Shown here piece by piece: positions 60,561 through 64,000 of a stretch of DNA of 64,000 nucleotides. The translations under genes and the position numbers were made by a program. Location: positions 1,825,001 through 1,889,000 of the forward strand of contig NC_059279.1 of assembly GCF_017591435.1 (NCBI RefSeq), in the 5' to 3' direction. Positions within the stretch are counted from its first letter, which is position 1, and each line of letters begins with the position of its first letter. Source of the stretch: Portunus trituberculatus (taxonomy: Eukaryota; Arthropoda; Malacostraca; Decapoda; Portunidae). Below the pieces are notes generated by a model that had not been told where the DNA came from, did no database searches, and was given only the letters and a program-made list of their open reading frames with translations.

Positions 60561-61408
60561 ACGCTCATCAGTCCCCTAACTTAGAATACCTTTACTTGTA
60601 ACACACATACAGTGAGCTTATCAGCCATTATACCCACAGGGGCCTGCCACAGTCAAACATAGCTCAGATAGCTGCGAAAAAGCTGTACGAACGCAAGCTT
60701 CATTGTTGTTTGATGTGTTTAGGATCCAGTTTTTTGTTCTATCAGTTTTTGTTCTGCCGAGCTCTGGAGGGAGAATAGGGTGCCGATTGCAAGTTCACTG
60801 TGAACAAATGGCGATTACACAATTCCAGCGAGGGGGGGCGGTGTGACGTGCGTGCTTCAGGACGGCAAGATGTTCGTTAAGGCAGGGTTGAACATTACTA
60901 TTATGTCAGCACCTCTCCCTAAGGAACTATAGGCGAGCGTGAGGGCAAAGTAGGTGTGAGTTGATAGGTTATGAAAAGATATTTATTGATTTGCGTGAGT
61001 ATAGAGTGTGTGGCGCTGTTCAGTGCTTTCCATAGCGGTGCGGTGCGAGGTGGTGTCTGGGTGGGTTGTGATAGGAACCTCAGCTTGTTACAGGCGGCGT
61101 AGTGGTTAGGGAGGGTGGGTGGGTGGGCGGAAGGTGAGATGCAGGGTGGCTGCAGGGGCTGACACTGGTGGAAGGGCGGCGGTGAATGTTTGTCTGCATG
61201 CATTGGCAGGTGGGTGTGTCTGGCTAACTCTTAACAAGGCACTCGTGCGTAAGCGTGTTCTCAAGTGTTTTTTCCTGTTGATAATGTTGAAATGTAGCTG
61301 ATCTAGAACCATAAAGACCTTTTTGAAAACCCACAGTACTTCAACTTAGAGTCTTTTCATCTAGTGACGGTGTTGTGGCTCCGAAGTGTTTCATAATATG
61401 GTTCATGT

Positions 61409-61456
<48 letters not shown>

Positions 61457-63700
61457 GATGAAAGTAAGAATTTGTTAATGGAAGGAATATTTATTGAGTG
61501 ACTGAGTATTTAAGTGTAACTGATTAATATTAGTATGAGTGGTTAGGTTTTGTATGTGATTAGGTAATTAGGTTAGGCAGTTGTGATCGGGATAATGATA
61601 AATATGAAAGACTCAGTAGTTGAAGTTGTAAGGGCTTTCAAAGGTGTTTTAAGGTTAAGTAATGTGCAGGTGAAGTGAGGTGGGTGATGTGACTGACCAG
61701 GTTGTGATTACGTTAACTAAATGAGGTGATTAGGTTGATCAGATGTGATTAGTTTAGCAGTTGATGGTGGTGGTGGTGGAGGTGGTGGTGGTGGTGGTGA
61801 TTAACAAGCTGTAAAGAGGTTATTATTAGAGTGCAGAGAACTAGTTAACTTTAAGCTTTTCAGGCGAGGTATCGTGAGGGGGGAAGTTGTTTGCATGTCC
61901 AGGTGAAACATAGAATTACCAGTTAATGTGAGTGATTAATAATAAGTTTGTTGAGGTGAGAATTAAAGAAATAGTTCACCTGATAGACGCAACTTGAATT
62001 GGTGAGCGTCTGTGTATGCCGCTATCTTGTGTTTGTTCCCTGTGCTGGTTGGCTGTGGTTAGTGTGGAGGCAATAGGCTTGTTAACTACCTCAGCACATA
62101 ACAGTAACTAGTTATTCATCATCAAACAGTGTATATATGCTCATAATTGTCACGTGTTGTATATGGGCATATGTATTCACACGAGAGACGAAGTGTGCTG
62201 TTATTGACAATGTAAAGAGTACAGTACGCACGTGTATATAGGATCCAGTGAGTTTGTCCTTGACGCCTTCATAGTCACCACAGCCTTGCATCAGCTCCCT
62301 TCACGGTAATGGGATAATGTTTCTCCTGTTATCTGGGGTGCTGCCGTGGTCCTGCTTGCGTGTCGACCACAACATGTACTAGTGGAGGGACAGAGACAGG
62401 GAGCCAAGGACAACATCGTGTAAATTACAAAGGACTGAATGTGATTTTGTTGCCTGGCACGTAGCAATGCAAATAATGGCCGTACTTTCCCAGCGTGACC
62501 TTGGCTGCGAGGTGTAGTGTGGGTAGAGTAAGTGGGCGAGGTTTGTCTGAGAGCGATCGAGTGTTTCCAATGTCTTTCCAATCTTTTCTGGCAGCTAATC
62601 ACTTTTCATACGTAACCCAACAACGATACAACAACAACAATGATAGTAATAGAAATGATAATAGTACTGATTGACGCAGGAGAGGAAAGCAGGAATTAAA
62701 CTCAAGATAAAGGAGAATGCACGTAATAATGTCATGCTTCCTTGTTGATCTTTTCCCGTCTCTGATTATTATTTTTGAGGCATTTATGGGTCCAAGGAAA
62801 AGCGGTGTAATCTTAATAATCTTATGATAATGCTTTCATGTTTGTGATTTCTCTCGTTCACTTCTTCCTCCCTTCCTCATTTGTTCTTTTTTCCTTTATT
62901 TCATTCTATATTTTTTCCTTCCTTCTTCATTTTTCCTCCATTTCTTCCTTCTTTCACATCTTTCTTCACTCCTCCATCATATATTCCCTCCATTTTCATT
63001 TTTCTTCCTTTACATTCTTCTTTACATCTTCATTTTTACCTCATCGTATTTTTTCGAAGTTTATCTCCTCTTGGCTTTCCTTCAACAAGAACAACAACAA
63101 CACTAAGTATTAAAAAAAGACATGGCGAAGAATCAGTGACATTTTACCTGTACTTCCCGCGTAGCCTTTCCGAGAAGACACTGTGATTCTCATATCGAAC
63201 ACTGTCACGCACCCACAGAATACCTGAGGAGGCAGACACTCGCCACTGGGTATTCCCGTCAAAGTTTACCTATTGTGGTGCTGCGGAGAGAGTGGGACGA
63301 GGAAGAGAGAAAGGAGGTGGGAAGGAGAGAGGAGAACAAAATTTTCCTGGTCTCCCGTCGCTTCTTGAGTTGCTATCGCCTCCTTTACTAACTTACATTT
63401 TATTTTAAGCTTACTATTGGTTTTATATCTTATTCCTCACATTTTCTTCGCCGTCAGGACATGTTCTCTGTGTTGGAGGCGCTAGCAGGTGTTAGGTGTG
63501 CGCTCAGATACCTTTGGTTAATTAGGCAGTGAGACACCTTTGGCATGTGTAGGACTTCTGTGGGTGTGTGTGTGCGTGTGGGTCGGTTCATTCAACTCAG
63601 TCTGGACTCTGGATTTACCCCTTTTTTGCATGCCAAGGCTTATAAAGTTGTTGCCCATGTGTGAAGTTTGATGGATGAACCGTGGTGTGGAGAAGAGGGA
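60561..63700. other. Non-coding right flank with sparse repeats
   Basis: Mostly unique DNA. Features seen: a G-quadruplex motif at 61,109-61,127, (GA)n at 61,411-61,453, GTTAGG fragments near 61,540-61,575, (GGT)n near 61,765-61,800, and a T/C-rich tract at 62,840-63,080. No credible exon was found. Confidence 0.5.
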
Positions 63701-63714
63701 ATAGTATAGTAGCC

Positions 63715-63735
63715 TTAGTAGTAGTAGTAACAGCG

Positions 63736-63795
<60 letters not shown>

Positions 63796-63796
63796 T
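63715..63796. repeat. (TAG)n followed by (GA)n
   Basis: Interrupted TAG units at 63,715-63,774, then (GA)n to 63,796. The final 200 bases are unique with nothing recognised. Confidence 0.85.
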
Positions 63797-64000
63797 GGGG
63801 TATTCCCGTAGTATATAAGATGCTCCATTGAAGATTGCATATTTGTTGTTTACATTGCCAAGAAAGAAATCTGATTTTTGACCGGTATTATTCCTAAGTA
63901 TTCCTTGTGTGTACGTACATGAGTTTATCGTTAACTTTGACGTGGCTATTAACTATACACTATTGATTGTGAAACGCTCCTCACATAAGAATTATAAGGA

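Overview
The window is eukaryotic genomic DNA and most likely comes from a malacostracan arthropod; a decapod such as a crab is my best guess. The evidence is: spliced genes with GT-AG introns; very dense and very long (GA)n, (CA)n and trinucleotide microsatellites; interstitial TTAGG/CCTAA runs (the arthropod telomere motif); tRNA-derived SINEs; and a dispersed TTAA-flanked MITE family. The species call is inference, because no search could be run.

Layout. Positions 1-25,860 are a gene-poor tract of microsatellites, longer tandem repeats (7.46-8.28 kb, 13.14-13.99 kb, 14.22-14.72 kb, 16.49-17.03 kb), MITE copies (14.9-17.0 kb) and a SINE (17.2 kb), with no convincing coding sequence. Positions 25,903-54,307 hold one large plus-strand gene encoding a LRRK1-type ROCO kinase. 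I assembled 45 exons by hand. All junction phases agree, giving a model of about 3,465 residues: a long disordered N-terminal exon, ankyrin repeats, LRRs, ROC GTPase, COR, a low-complexity connector, a kinase with YRD/DYG motifs, and a WD40-like C-terminus. Its first coding intron (28,479-34,043) carries a complete minus-strand gene, PHF5A (splicing factor SF3b subunit, 110 aa, two exons), plus a decayed LINE 3' end and a tRNA-derived SINE.

Positions 54,308-64,000 hold the 3' UTR or intergenic sequence, another MITE, a large fold-back element at 59.88-60.14 kb, degenerate GTGTTTTGGG-type repeats, and a possible promoter and first exons of a further gene near 57.9-58.5 kb.

The two genes have no obvious shared pathway. 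LRRK-type proteins are GTP-regulated signalling kinases; PHF5A is a core spliceosome component. The most unusual points are the roughly 826-residue N-terminal exon joined by phase to the LRRK gene, with repeated RRxS sites and a possible PKA-anchoring helix; the nested PHF5A; a TTAA-flanked (piggyBac-like) MITE family; CA-flanked SINEs; and the fold-back element.
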